In this document: positions 21,597 to 30,881 of the stretch, in pieces | Position numbering within the stretch: the first letter of the stretch is position 1 | Layout of the letters: the number at the start of each line of letters is the position of its first letter | Source of the DNA: Ichthyophonus hoferi | Lineage: Eukaryota; Opisthokonta; Ichthyosporea; Ichthyophonida; Ichthyophonidae | Length of the DNA stretch: 30,881 nucleotides | NCBI GenBank assembly: GCA_002751075.1 | Contig: NAOQ01000067.1 | Span: 174,972-205,852 of the forward strand | Reading direction: 5' to 3' | Position numbers and translations under genes: made by a program | Notes under the pieces: model-generated | Database searches by the model: none | What the model saw: only the letters and a program-made list of their open reading frames with translations | Told to the model about the DNA's origin: nothing

Positions 21597-22493
21597 ATGG
21601 TTATCATAACTTCCAGAGTCCCGGCAATCCTTGCCCTCCTAGCATCTACCGTGCCATATGTTTATGGCTATACCGTACCAACCTGCGATGATGGATCGGG
21701 ATCGGGCCAAGGGAACCACCATGTACAGAAACCCAACGGTGGTTGCCCCGATGGAATGAAAAAGATTATACACACCAACTTCAACCAATGGTCTGCCGGG
21801 AGGTATACGCCCTCGAGGGTTCAGGCCGATTTTGGTACTGGTACAACCATTTACAGTGAAGGCGAACAGGACTCAGCTCGCATTGTCAAAGATGAACGAG
21901 GCAACCATGTGCTTAGGATCAAATACAAAGCCGGCTGCTCTGGTCAAAGTCCTGGTTGCACTCTACACTTCAAGACTGATTTGGGTGGTTCTTTCAATAA
22001 GGTTTATTACAGCATGGACCTAGACTTTGGTGGGACATGGGGAAAATTTCAATGGGTTAAAGGTGGCAAGCTTCCTGGTATCTGTGGTGGTACCTGCAAC
22101 ACGGGAGGCCGTATTCCTAATGGCTATGATGGTTTCAGCGATCGTATTATGTGGAGAGCCGACGGACATCTTATGAGCTACGTTTACGATGCTAATATGC
22201 CAGGACCTTGGGGTACAAATATGATGTGGAACACAGAGGCACCACAGCAAACTTGGGTGAATGTAGCCCAAATGGTGGAGATGAATAATCCTAATAAATC
22301 GAACGGCAAGATTACATCGTGGGTAAACGGCAAGGAGATGATATCTCGGGATAATGTAACATGGCGTTACACTAAGGACCTTGCTGTTGACAAGTTTTAC
22401 TTCTCTACATTCTTTGGTGGTCACGGCCCTTCTTGGGCCCCATCATCGGATATGTCAATTTTTTTCAATGACATCCTCATATGTGCTGCATAG
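21597..22493 (+). CDS. Secreted polysaccharide lyase, PL14-like (glucuronan/alginate lyase type)
   Basis: Single-exon gene of 298 residues, complete from ATG to TAG. Residues 1-24 form a signal peptide (Arg7, hydrophobic core AILALLAS, likely cleavage after VYG), so the enzyme is exported. The mature part has the beta-sandwich lyase signature WVKGGKLPGICGG (153-165), FSDRIMWRADG (180-190), YVYDA (195-199) and, near the C-terminus, FYFSTFFGGHGPSWAPSSD. Lys158, Ser181, Arg183, Tyr195 and Tyr197 fall at nearly the same spacing as the catalytic Lys/Ser/Arg/Tyr/Tyr set reported for the chlorovirus PL14 enzyme vAL-1, so the active site looks complete. Family knowledge: PL14 and related PL20 enzymes cut uronic-acid polymers by beta-elimination; they occur in fungi, molluscs, algae viruses and bacteria. 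The substrate here is not known; algal or fungal polyuronides are candidates. It lacks introns and is less AT-rich than its neighbours, which fits possible acquisition by transfer. Confidence 0.93.
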   Translation: MVIITSRVPAILALLASTVPYVYGYTVPTCDDGSGSGQGNHHVQKPNGGCPDGMKKIIHTNFNQWSAGRYTPSRVQADFGTGTTIYSEGEQDSARIVKDERGNHVLRIKYKAGCSGQSPGCTLHFKTDLGGSFNKVYYSMDLDFGGTWGKFQWVKGGKLPGICGGTCNTGGRIPNGYDGFSDRIMWRADGHLMSYVYDANMPGPWGTNMMWNTEAPQQTWVNVAQMVEMNNPNKSNGKITSWVNGKEMISRDNVTWRYTKDLAVDKFYFSTFFGGHGPSWAPSSDMSIFFNDILICAA

Positions 22494-22775
22494 ATGTAGA
22501 CGTATCAAGTATTATTGGAGCTAAGTACAACAGGTACTAGTTTTGTTTTTCTTTTAGTAAGTATGCATTTTCATGACAATTAAGGATATGTATGATAAAC
22601 CACCTAGAATCAAATAGGAAATTATTAGTATAACTTATTTACATATTGCCGATATATGAAAAACTCATCATTTATAACCGAAACGTCACTGTCATGCATA
22701 TCTTCTGTGTTTGGGTTGTGTGGAAGGGTAGATAGCCTTGTAAAGAATGTATATGGCTTTTTCTTGACATGTACA

Positions 22776-22781
22776 AATAAA
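22776..22781 (+). terminator. Poly(A) signal of the polysaccharide lyase gene
   Basis: AATAAA, about 285 bases past the stop codon, is the first canonical hexamer on this strand after the gene. Confidence 0.65.
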
Positions 22782-24050
22782 ATTTATATGAATTTATAAA
22801 AGGACACACTTTGATTATGTTAAGGTATTTACTTTTATATTTAAATATATTTAAAGCTTTACTTTTTATTAGATAAACATCTTAAGGTTGGCTTGCTTGG
22901 CCAGGCTACATTTTTTTTTGATGAGTGTATGGCATCGCACTTATTATGCAGGTAAATAATATAAGGCATTTTTTTGCTTAAGGCTAGTGTTGCAAGACCA
23001 TTAACTCCGAATGAACAGAATCGTCTTTCTGAAGCGAAAAAATAAGTACTTAGTGAGGAGTACCTCGGATCAAATAGATTTACCAATGATAATAGATTGT
23101 TAAAACGCATAAATTCCTTATTGCAATTATAGTTAAGATTTAGCTATTTTATTGAGTATGATGATAAGAATAAAAGAAAAAAATATCTACATTTATAAAA
23201 ATCAATACTAATCCTTTGATAAAGTATGTTGCTATTGGGATAATTATATAATCTTGTGAAATTTACACATACTACCCAAGCTTCCACTCTTAGTTTTACA
23301 ATTTCACTACTCTCATGCCTGTCCATTAATCGGTTGCTAAACTAATTACAATGGTACCCAGTTCTCAGTGAGTCTCATTGAGACATCCCAGATCTCATTT
23401 TCAAATTTTCGTCTAATATATATGTGCTAGGAACTTTAAAGCAAAGCCATGTGCTTTTCGATTACAAATCTGGGTCAACCAATTCGGACGCAGCATCCCT
23501 GCCCATCGCCAGGTAAAACGCCAAGAGACTAATAGTACTTCATTACGAGCTGGAGAATTGTTGGTTTAAGTCACCTTAGGCCGAATTGTATTCCGCCGAG
23601 AAATGAAGATGAAATTCTTGCAAATGGCTCTTTATCTATAATCCTCAATAGAGGTTTCTTATAAGTAATATTTCTAATAAATGCACATATAATTGCCTTA
23701 TTGATGTGAGCTGAAGGAAACAAGAACCTATTGTTTGAGTCAATTCTGCTTGTTACTCTGTGAGGGTAAAGAAGGTCTACGATTGGGGAAGAGGCTAAGT
23801 ATGCGTACAGAAAAATAAGTTATTGAATCTACTCAGTGGAGAATAAGGACCTGTGTGACGTTGGGTGCCCGTTTCTACACAATGTTGTACAAAAAATCAA
23901 GGACCTAGACATTATTACTGGAGAAGAGCAGAATTCTTTCTCGAGAGAGAAGGGCCAATGCCAAAGCATAATTATAAGCGAGATAGTGTCAGGGTTGGTA
24001 TTAAATTTTATATTGAATAAATGTTCTCTACTAATTTTTCCCAACACACA
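22782..24050. other. AT-rich intergenic DNA, no gene recognised
   Basis: Short open frames on both strands (for example 23836-24081 plus with 24065-23829 minus over the same bases) are complementary shadows without a recognised family. No RNA gene or splice-supported exon is apparent. Confidence 0.5.
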
Positions 24051-24232
24051 CAAGCTTGTATACAACAGGCATTTATTATAGTATGGGATTTGAGCTGTAT
24101 GTACAAAGAACCTGACCCCTGGTTATATGGCTTCTGGTAAAAAATTGACCGGTCAGTGATAGCATAGCTATGTTGTATCGCTCAGTTAGAAGGTTAAAAG
24201 CTGAACATCTCAAGCTTAAGATAACATTTAAG
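24051..24232 (+). repeat. Direct repeat, left copy, flanking an unrecognised broken coding region
   Basis: About 180 bases aligning with 27803-27982 in the same orientation. Shared blocks include CATTTATTATAG, GGTTATATGGCT/AGTTATATAGCT, GACCGGTCAGT/GACCTGTCAGT and GCATAGCTA. By eye roughly three quarters of positions agree, so the copies are old. They could be parts of LTRs or leaders of an element, or two insertions of one repeat family. Confidence 0.75.
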
Positions 24233-24264
24233 ATATGTGAAAACCCCATAAAACTTAAATGTTA
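24221..24264. repeat. Perfect 12-base inverted repeat (potential hairpin)
   Basis: ATAACATTTAAG and CTTAAATGTTAT are exact reverse complements separated by about 20 bases, directly after the left direct repeat. Confidence 0.85.
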
Positions 24265-24615
24265 TCACTTTTCTGTAAAACCTTGTTTGCTACAGAAAAC
24301 CATTCTACCATATGAATTAAAGATAAAATGACATACTAAGAGTTCTGGTCAAGTCACTTCCAAATATAGGAAGGTTTCCACCAACAATTTTTGCTAAAAT
24401 TAAATTAATTGTAAGTTATTTTGGCTTAGTAATTTCCGTAAATTTATAATTAGAATAGCTAAATATAAACATACGAACAAGAATTAGTATTCAATATTTT
24501 ATGTTTTAACATTTAGGTAGGAATAGTAAGGTAAATTTATATTTTAATGTTGTAATTTGTACTTGACTAATGAAATCTGTACTGTGCTCTGTGGCGGTTT
24601 GTCAAAAAGACTGGC

Positions 24616-27090
24616 ATGCCTAGCTTTTACAAGTATATATACCCCAATACAGACCCATCCTCACCCACATCTCGAGAAAATAGACAACCATTTGCAATAC
24701 TCCCTTTGATATCGGCTAGTTATTTGGACAAGACCAAACGAGGGCGTCAAGTTATCTCTGAAAACAGAATGCTTATCTCTTGCTGGATAGAGTTTGTAGG
24801 TCTAAGATTATTGGATACCGTGCCTCCAATCACCGTCCCATCATTGGACCCCTCCTCAATCAATGACAATTATGATATTGACAGTAAGTATTGCTGTCAC
24901 TACACTGTACATGTGTGGGCCAAGGTTTATAATTGGTATAAATCTTTTATTATTGTATTTAAGATTATTGAGTGGTGTTCAGGCGGTAAGGTTATGGATC
25001 CACGGGCAATACCTAAAGGACCCTTAACTGATAGGCTCTATCAACTCTCAGTGCAAGCAATAACATGTAAAAGATATACAACCATTTGCTGGTCAATTGT
25101 CATTTTGCCATTTTGAACAAACATCGAAAAAAAGCAATTTGGGATGCCTTTGCATACCCTGTAGGACTCTAAACTTAATGTTGAAGCTCTCTATATATCA
25201 CGTGACTTGGATCAGTGTGCTGAATCCCTGATTCATACTGAGAACTGACTGACCTGGTCCAATATGGTGACCAATCATATCTGTAATCCTAATGGTTCCC
25301 CCGGCCTCCTAGATACCCTCTTAGATATGGTTGGTAAACGGATAGATGCAGGTCAAGACTGCCCAATCCTTAAGAAGAAAGGGTTTGGCCACTCTTCCGC
25401 CTCACTGCAGATACGATATAAAGGCATGTTACTGAGTTATGTTACTAGTAACTACAAAGTGGATCGTTCTGATAAGGCTGCAGGGGCTTGTAGGTGTGCT
25501 CTCACTTCAATGCCTAGCACTATCTTGGATGACTTCCTACCCATCTTATCTGACCCTAGAAGGCCTGAGACAATACTGACTCCATCCAGTAAGACAGAAA
25601 ATGGTGACCATTCTGGTCATACCATACCAGCTGCTCCTACTATCCAGAAAGAAGTCCTACGAATGGTTGGACGTCTGGATTAACCCCATTTGGCATTACC
25701 ATATGTACTCTCTGTGTACATTAATAGAAAAAGTTATCATTTAATAGCATTGCAAGCCTGTTCCTATTGCAGTTTGGAGACACATAGCCCAACATACCCC
25801 ATCTTTCTTCCGGATATCTAACATTGAGCCTGCCTTTGAACAACGTACCATTTTGCTCGTGATCAAAGGTTTAGTAAGACCAACAATAGAACACAACCAC
25901 CCTAAGAATAACAATACTCGGACGGCATATACACCTATGCTCCTAAATATGTACTTGGAGTTGTGCAAGAAAGTAGTGGTTGTGATTAAAAAATTGCAGA
26001 CAGAGGAGTACTTGGAGGATATGAATTCAAATAAAATGGAAGAGAGAATGCATCTGTCTTAACTATAATTCTCAAGAAGATTTTTGGCAAGTGTGATACA
26101 TCGCATCTCCCCGTGTCATTAGCAGATACAATTTATTATATACAGATAGATTTACTATTGGCTGATATATTCACTAGGCCTTGTATGGTAAAAAGACTAT
26201 TATCTCTGCCGGATAATAGGTTTGACTGGATTAAGAGTAGCCCGTATGTGTTGGTTGTGGCTTGCCATGCCTTACAAAGTATTTTCACTAATCACAATGA
26301 TACGGGGACGGATTCTGACACCAACGAATTACTTGAATTGGAAAAGAACGTAAAGGCAGTAGAGGTAATATGGTAGATTATCCTAAAGAATGCCCTACTG
26401 GTAGCACCAATGAATGGGCATGAACCCTTCCAAACCCTTCTATTATACCTTAATAGCCACGCTGATACCTGTATATCGCAGACCCCTAGCCTATACCGAC
26501 AAGCCATAGACTCCGAGTAGTCACTCATGATAACCCGCCTTCATCATGCATGTACTCGATTGGCTATGGTTCCTAAAGCGGAAGGTGATGAAGCCGTGTT
26601 TAATCTAGCGATGAAGATGGAACGACAACCTTCTATCTTGCCCCGATTCCTGCATAGAGGCACCTGCCCTGATCACCCGTGCAATACCAACAAGCATACA
26701 TAAACATTGTGATAATGGTACGGTAGAGACAGCACTGAAAAATGTATCTATCTTCCTAAATGCCTTGGACCAGTGTAGTAGTATTATGCATGATGTCAAA
26801 TTTCACTCTCTCCTTTGTTCACTTGTTTATGCGATCGGTAATGCTGGCCTTCGAGCTTATAGAGGCTCAATGAAACTTACCATGGCAATGATAGAGGCTT
26901 TATCAAACAATATGGCTAACCGTGATTACAGATTGGCTTCTCTTTTGATAGTGCAACAATCATGAGATGACTGTGGATGACTGGACGGGTTTAAAATTAG
27001 CACTGTTTAATATAATTAGTGGTTTGACTAAGGATAAAGATGACGTTATTTCAAAGAGGGCAAGAAGGCTGATGCATCGCGATTAGATTG
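24616..27090 (+). pseudogene. Broken coding region of unknown origin between direct repeats
   Basis: The plus strand between the direct repeats is much less AT-rich than the flanks and has good coding character across most of about 2.4 kb, but it is split between frames by at least four breaks, so it is a fossil. The encoded material is rich in Leu, Asp, Asn and Ser and looks largely helical. I recognise no family with confidence. The segment near 26790-26850 (SLLCSLVYAIGNAG) is faintly like the core of a formin FH2 domain, and the region near 26150 is faintly like the end of a copia polyprotein; neither is sufficient. Given the flanking repeats it is treated as a probable old element of uncertain class. 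Confidence 0.5.
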
Positions 27091-27499
27091 CTTGGATGAA
27101 TTCTACATGTAAATTATCAATATATAATAGAAAATGCGGATGCCCAGTGAATGTGTCATATCTAGAGGAACGGAATTCAGAATAAAAACTATGTATCCTT
27201 TGTTCAGCATCACCATGGAAGCGAGAGTCCCCAATTTATCTGATAGAACCTTTTTATACTTTCTAAGTGTAGCATTTTGTATATACAATACTTTAGATTT
27301 CATTATTAATGATTTAGATAGTTATAACTATAATTACTTTGGCTATGTTGTACATATAGTTGTAGCAATATTTGACACCTTTCATTAAGTTTATGTCTTT
27401 TAGTGCCAATATATTAACTTAAATATTTTATATTTATAGTTTCACTTCTCCCATTTTAACTGTTTTTACCCTTCCCGCAACTTTATCTTAGCTGTTGAA

Positions 27500-27802
27500 T
27501 ATAGTATCAAATGAAGTTAATAAATGAATTGACCCCGAAAACGAGTGAGTTGACATCAACGATCCGGTATATAAAGGGTCGAGGCTGATGTGTTTTGGTG
27601 GAGTTACAGGTAGAAAACGCGTAGCCTAAGTCTTGTCTAAATAGGACCTCGGAGTTAGATGAAAATTCTATCTTCGTCTTCTTTGTCTTGATCGCGGACT
27701 GTTGTATGGAAGTAGGAATTTTAATGAATTTCCTTTTGTGAATACTTTTTCTGGGATTTTTACCTTAATTAGGTACAATTATAAAATATATCTATCAACA
27801 TA
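27500..27802 (+). promoter_or_regulatory. Promoter-like stretch before the right direct repeat
   Basis: TATATAAAG near 27569-27577 lies in a GC-richer context and is followed by a transcript-leader-like, T/C-rich segment (TCTTCGTCTTCTTTGTCTT near 27671). No gene follows on this strand before 28.5 kb, so this is more likely an element's own promoter region (U3/R-like) than a host promoter. Confidence 0.35.
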
Positions 27803-27982
27803 CAAACTTGCTTATAGCAAACATTTATTATAGAATGTGATTTGAGCAGTCCTTACAAAGAGCCTAACCTCTAGTTATATAGCTCCTCGCAAAAAACTGA
27901 CCTGTCAGTAATTGCATAGCTAAGCTGTATCGCCCAATTCAAAGGTTAAAAATTGAACATTGATTTGGAGTAAACATTTAAA
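27803..27982 (+). repeat. Direct repeat, right copy
   Basis: Counterpart of 24051-24232, same orientation, about 3.75 kb away. Divergence between the two copies indicates age. Confidence 0.75.
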
Positions 27983-28512
27983 CCCTATATATATAAGATT
28001 TAAGGTTACGTGCCATTATTACAGGTGGCACATGTGCAACAAATCCTCAAAGAAAAATCAGTCAATGACTTAAAACATGGAAATGACGATATCTGAAAGG
28101 TAGTCAAGGCAATATATAACTATATCATCTCACTTTGTAGTTGTGAATATATATAGCCTAAAGTAAATTATAATTAGTTGCCATCATTGGTAGTTTATAA
28201 TCAAAATCGTATATATATTTTTAATACGTACAAAGGCTTTTATCTTTTTAAACAACAACCATCTATTATGCTTTGCAGCCAATTATTTCAACCAGAGCCT
28301 GCCCTTAATTGAATTTTAATGTAATATTAACACTTTAACCAGATCGTATAAATGGACGATTTTAATTTTTCTTCACCAGCTAATTATACATATTTTAGTT
28401 TTATCCAATTGATTGTAATCCACCAATCAGTAAAGCTTTATTACTTGGCCACTCCTGCAAATATATAAGCAAAATGGGTTTCAATCTGATCAAACGATTG
28501 AGAAAATAAATT
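27983..28512. other. Intergenic DNA downstream of the Dicer-like gene
   Basis: Nothing coding is seen. This is where the 3' end of the minus-strand RNase III transcript should fall. ATTGG/CCAAT elements near 28408 and 28426 are noted without an associated gene. Confidence 0.5.
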
Positions 28513-28517
28513 TTATT
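28511..28517 (-). terminator. Poly(A) signal overlapping the stop codon of the Dicer-like gene
   Basis: On the minus strand the gene ends CCAATAAAAT; the TAA stop codon is the middle of an AATAAA hexamer. If this hexamer is used, the 3' UTR would be only about 15-30 bases. I saw no other strong hexamer immediately after it. Confidence 0.5.
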
Positions 28518-30758
28518 GGCTATCAGGACAATCGGGATCTATAATAATGGTCGTGCCTGTGGTGGGATCTATAGAGGAATCATACACATAACTAATCTCA
28601 CGACATCCATTGGCTAAGGGAAGGGGTGGTGTGATTGGTGGATAAATGGGGTACGATTTGCCTTGTGTTAAGAATATACACTTAGCGGCTAAGGTTAGGG
28701 CCCCATTACTGGCTGTAGGAGTGAGATAGATTAGTTAGAGAATAAACAAGTAGCGTGAATACGAAATAAAGGAATGCACTTATATATTCAAAACTGTATT
28801 GTTTTTTTTTTCCCTCATATTTTTTATTAGCTTAAGTGGGGAGTGTACTTGAAAACCTGATAAATCATTTCCATTTACTCAAATAATTCCTAATAGACTG
28901 TAAGCATTGGTCTGGGCTATCCATTAATATATCAGTGGAAAATACTTACTTGGGGCGTGACTTTGGGCCACTATGTTGTCGCCAATTGTAATTTTGCAGA
29001 CCTTTTCATCTTTTATCTGGCTTTGACTGTTTGAAGTATAATGAGTTAACCCATTCAATGAGATCATAACTTTGACATTGGAACCCAACTACCAATAAGA
29101 TCACAATATAATCTATTATAATATTCTATATATAATGGAAATATAGTTTATATTAAATTAAAATCACATATATGCCAATAAAACCTATTACAACAACCAA
29201 TGTATTAGCTGGATTAAAGCTAAGCTAATCACACACACATATACCTGTATTCAATAATAGGAGGGGGTAGGACTTGCTCCTCACACCAACCAGGCAGCAT
29301 GCCGGGTGGGTCACATACCACAGTCGTAGGGTTACACCTAGATAGAGCCTCTTTCATAGTATATAGTACTATCCTTTCTATACAGGTTATGTATACGTAT
29401 ATATATAGTAGTAAGTATTATATGGTATAATAGCAAGTATTATATATATGTTAGTGAGTATTATATGGTATGGTAGCAAGTATTATATAGTATGGTAGCA
29501 AGTATTATATAGTATGGTAATAAGTACGATATATATGTCAATTGTTCTACACATATTTTAAATAAATAAATAAACGCATACTTACTAAATTATCTCTATT
29601 AATTTTTTGGTAAGAGATCAATATATTTGACTACTTTCACAATCAAATGAAACCACACATTCATATTTAAAATAATTTGTAAAAAAAAACCCCTAATGGA
29701 GTTTGATTGGTTTATACGGCTCATATAATTAGTGCCGTTGTGATCAGCCAAAGATATTAGGGTTAATAACGTACCAGCAGTATGTAAGTCCTGGGAATCA
29801 TAAAGGACTGCACCAATCAGGGCTTCGTATGCATCACCTAATACCTGAATGGAGGATACATGAAGTATTAGATTTAATGGGAAATATATGCACCTATTAA
29901 ACATAAGTACAAAATACACTTACAACTACACTATATTATATATATATATATATATATAAGGACAGTAGCATGAGGTATAAACAAGAATGTATAATAGATA
30001 GAGAGACACTTAGAGAGTAAAGGTAACACAGAAATATATATATATATACCCACAATAACATACCTTTGGCGCAGTAGACAGACTGGTTAGTGTTCCATTG
30101 TTGAACTCCGTGACGTATGACTCTATAGCTAAGGACGTCTCGCACGATTTGAGATTAAGAATGCTGCGAGAATAGTATGATTGGTTATGAGGTCATTATA
30201 GTATAGTCATACTAATTAATTAATTAGAAACAAACCTATCACGTTAATTAAGGAGTTCTATGGTAGATGTACTTTGTATAAGATATGATAAGAAGAGTCG
30301 AGATAATATGAGAAAGAAAGGAATAGGGATTGGTATAGGTATACAAAATATGTATAGTAGTATAATTCTAGTTGTAAATCAGGGTTGATAGCTACATACC
30401 ACCATACATACATACATGCATACATAGCATATACATTATACAATAATATATAGTGTATATAATATATGTATGTATCGCTGATAGTGCGATAGTATGTACG
30501 ATAATATGATAGTATATATATGCACATACTCAGAAATACATTATACATTAATATATAGTACATATATTATATATATTTATCGCTGATAGTGTGATGGTAT
30601 GTACAATAGTATGATAGTAGATAGGCATATATATATGCACGTACTCAGGAATACCAAGGGCTATATTGTATTCAGCCATAATGTCATTGTTAACCAAGGC
30701 TGCCCGTATACTAGACAGAGCGCCTGGACCTAGGTTAGGGTACTTCTGGTGTAGGTAG
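28513..30758 (-). CDS. Dicer-like RNase III, C-terminal part (runs off right edge)
   Basis: Six exons are seen on the minus strand: 30758-30645, 30163-30064, 29844-29775, 29350-29245, 29088-28950 and 28712-28513 (TAA at 28515-28513). The first three encode the second half of an RNase III domain: YLHQKYPNLGPGALSSIRAA then LVNNDIMAEYNIALGIPD, and, after a spacer, APKVLGDAYEALIGAVLYDS. Asp and Glu of GDAYEALIGA are the last two of the four catalytic acidic residues; the first two (in the LEFLGDA-type signature) would be right of the window. Exons 5 and 6 encode a divergent double-stranded-RNA-binding-like domain (LGSNVKVMISLNGLTHYTS ... TSNGALTLAAKCIF) and a Pro-rich tail. The order fits the C-terminus of Dicer, which cuts double-stranded RNA into small RNAs; a Drosha-like or single-domain RNase III is not excluded. 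The join of exons 4 and 5 is unsolved: the best donor (CAG|gtatat at 29245) leaves phase 2 while exon 5 needs phase 0; a weaker donor eight or more bases on, or a missed micro-exon, could resolve it. Confidence 0.88.
29397..29530. repeat. Intronic minisatellite in the Dicer-like gene
   Basis: Four to five degenerate copies of a unit of about 22-27 bases, core tagcaagtattatatagtatgg, lie in the 424-bp intron. Confidence 0.85.
29937..29957. repeat. (TA)n microsatellite in an intron
   Basis: AT dinucleotide run in the intron between 29845 and 30063. Confidence 0.9.
30430..30653. repeat. Tandem duplication of ~110 bp spanning a 5' splice site of the Dicer-like gene
   Basis: Unit 1 (about 30433-30540) and unit 2 (about 30541-30653) share cattatac..taatatatagt, atcgctgatagtg, gatagtatgta and a closing gcacRtactcagRaatac. 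In unit 2 that closing block is the exon end and its donor (minus strand TCCTGA|gtacgt at 30645). In unit 1 it is a copy inside the intron (TTCTGA|gtatgt near 30533). Confidence 0.8.
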
Positions 30759-30799
30759 CTGTGGGTAGGTTGGTAGTGAGTTTGTGTATATATATGTGA

Positions 30800-30881
30800 T
30801 CGTATAATAGTACATATGATAGATAGTATGATAGTATGATAGTATGATAGATAGTATGATAGATAGTATGTGTAATAGTAT
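30800..30881. repeat. Simple-sequence array (gatagtat units) at the right edge
   Basis: Imperfect repeats of gatagtat and gatagata continue to the end of the window, within the intron upstream of the exon starting at 30758. Confidence 0.85.

Noticed and set aside
22020-22424. 134-codon open frame on the minus strand
   Set aside because: Antisense shadow of the polysaccharide lyase gene; no recognisable motif.
26113-26376. LADIFTRP stretch resembling the end of a copia polyprotein (LADIFTKPL)
   Set aside because: The surrounding sequence does not look like RNase H, and no other copia domain is seen nearby.
26765-26965. Possible formin FH2 core
   Set aside because: The resemblance is a short F..LL....AIGN pattern only; the rest of an FH2 domain is not evident.
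29599-29919. 106-codon minus-strand frame taken whole
   Set aside because: Only 29844-29775 is RNase III coding; the rest is flanking intron read in frame.
1-30881. CRISPR arrays, tRNA, rRNA genes and prokaryotic operons
   Set aside because: No regularly spaced repeats with unique spacers, no cloverleaf or rRNA sequence was noticed, and gene structure is eukaryotic.

Overview
The window is AT-rich, intron-rich eukaryotic nuclear DNA. Genes have GT-AG introns of about 150-800 bp, many with TTAAC/CTAAC-like branch sites, and are separated by long AT-rich stretches holding decayed transposable elements. Gene content (an SLC35E1-like transporter, a Dicer-like RNase III, a secreted PL14-type polysaccharide lyase) fits an opisthokont-type microbe such as an ichthyosporean-like protist or an early fungus. 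The sequence alone does not fix the species.

Layout. (1) 338-2595, minus: 5' half of a triose-phosphate-transporter-family gene (SLC35E1-like), four exons, running off the left edge. (2) 5450-5650 and 7284-8640, plus: fossil Ty1/copia-type LTR retroelement pieces (LTR end with primer-binding site; gag end and protease start). (3) 9351-13004, minus: a complete seven-exon S-adenosylmethionine synthetase gene, product 418 residues. Its sequence is of the bacterial (proteobacterial) MetK type, not the usual eukaryotic type, and exon 1 adds an Arg-rich presequence that looks mitochondrial. (4) 13.0-17.0 kb: mostly featureless AT-rich DNA. (5) 17068-19178: a dead Tc1/mariner/IS630-type DNA transposon with inverted repeats and TA target-site duplications, interrupted by a retroelement LTR and by an assembly gap (18137-18565). 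(6) 21193-22781, plus: an intronless secreted polysaccharide lyase (PL14-like) with a TATA box, a duplicated CCAAT-containing upstream repeat and a poly(A) signal. (7) 24051-27982: a pair of diverged direct repeats around a broken, unrecognised coding region, probably an old element. (8) 28513-30758, minus: the 3' end of a Dicer-like RNase III gene, six exons visible, continuing off the right edge.

The genes do not form an operon or an obvious pathway. The most notable item is the SAM synthetase: a bacterial-type enzyme, rebuilt with six spliceosomal introns, four of them in AG|G proto-splice contexts, and carrying a probable organelle-targeting leader. If confirmed, it implies SAM synthesis inside mitochondria, where eukaryotes are generally thought to import cytosolic SAM through a carrier.
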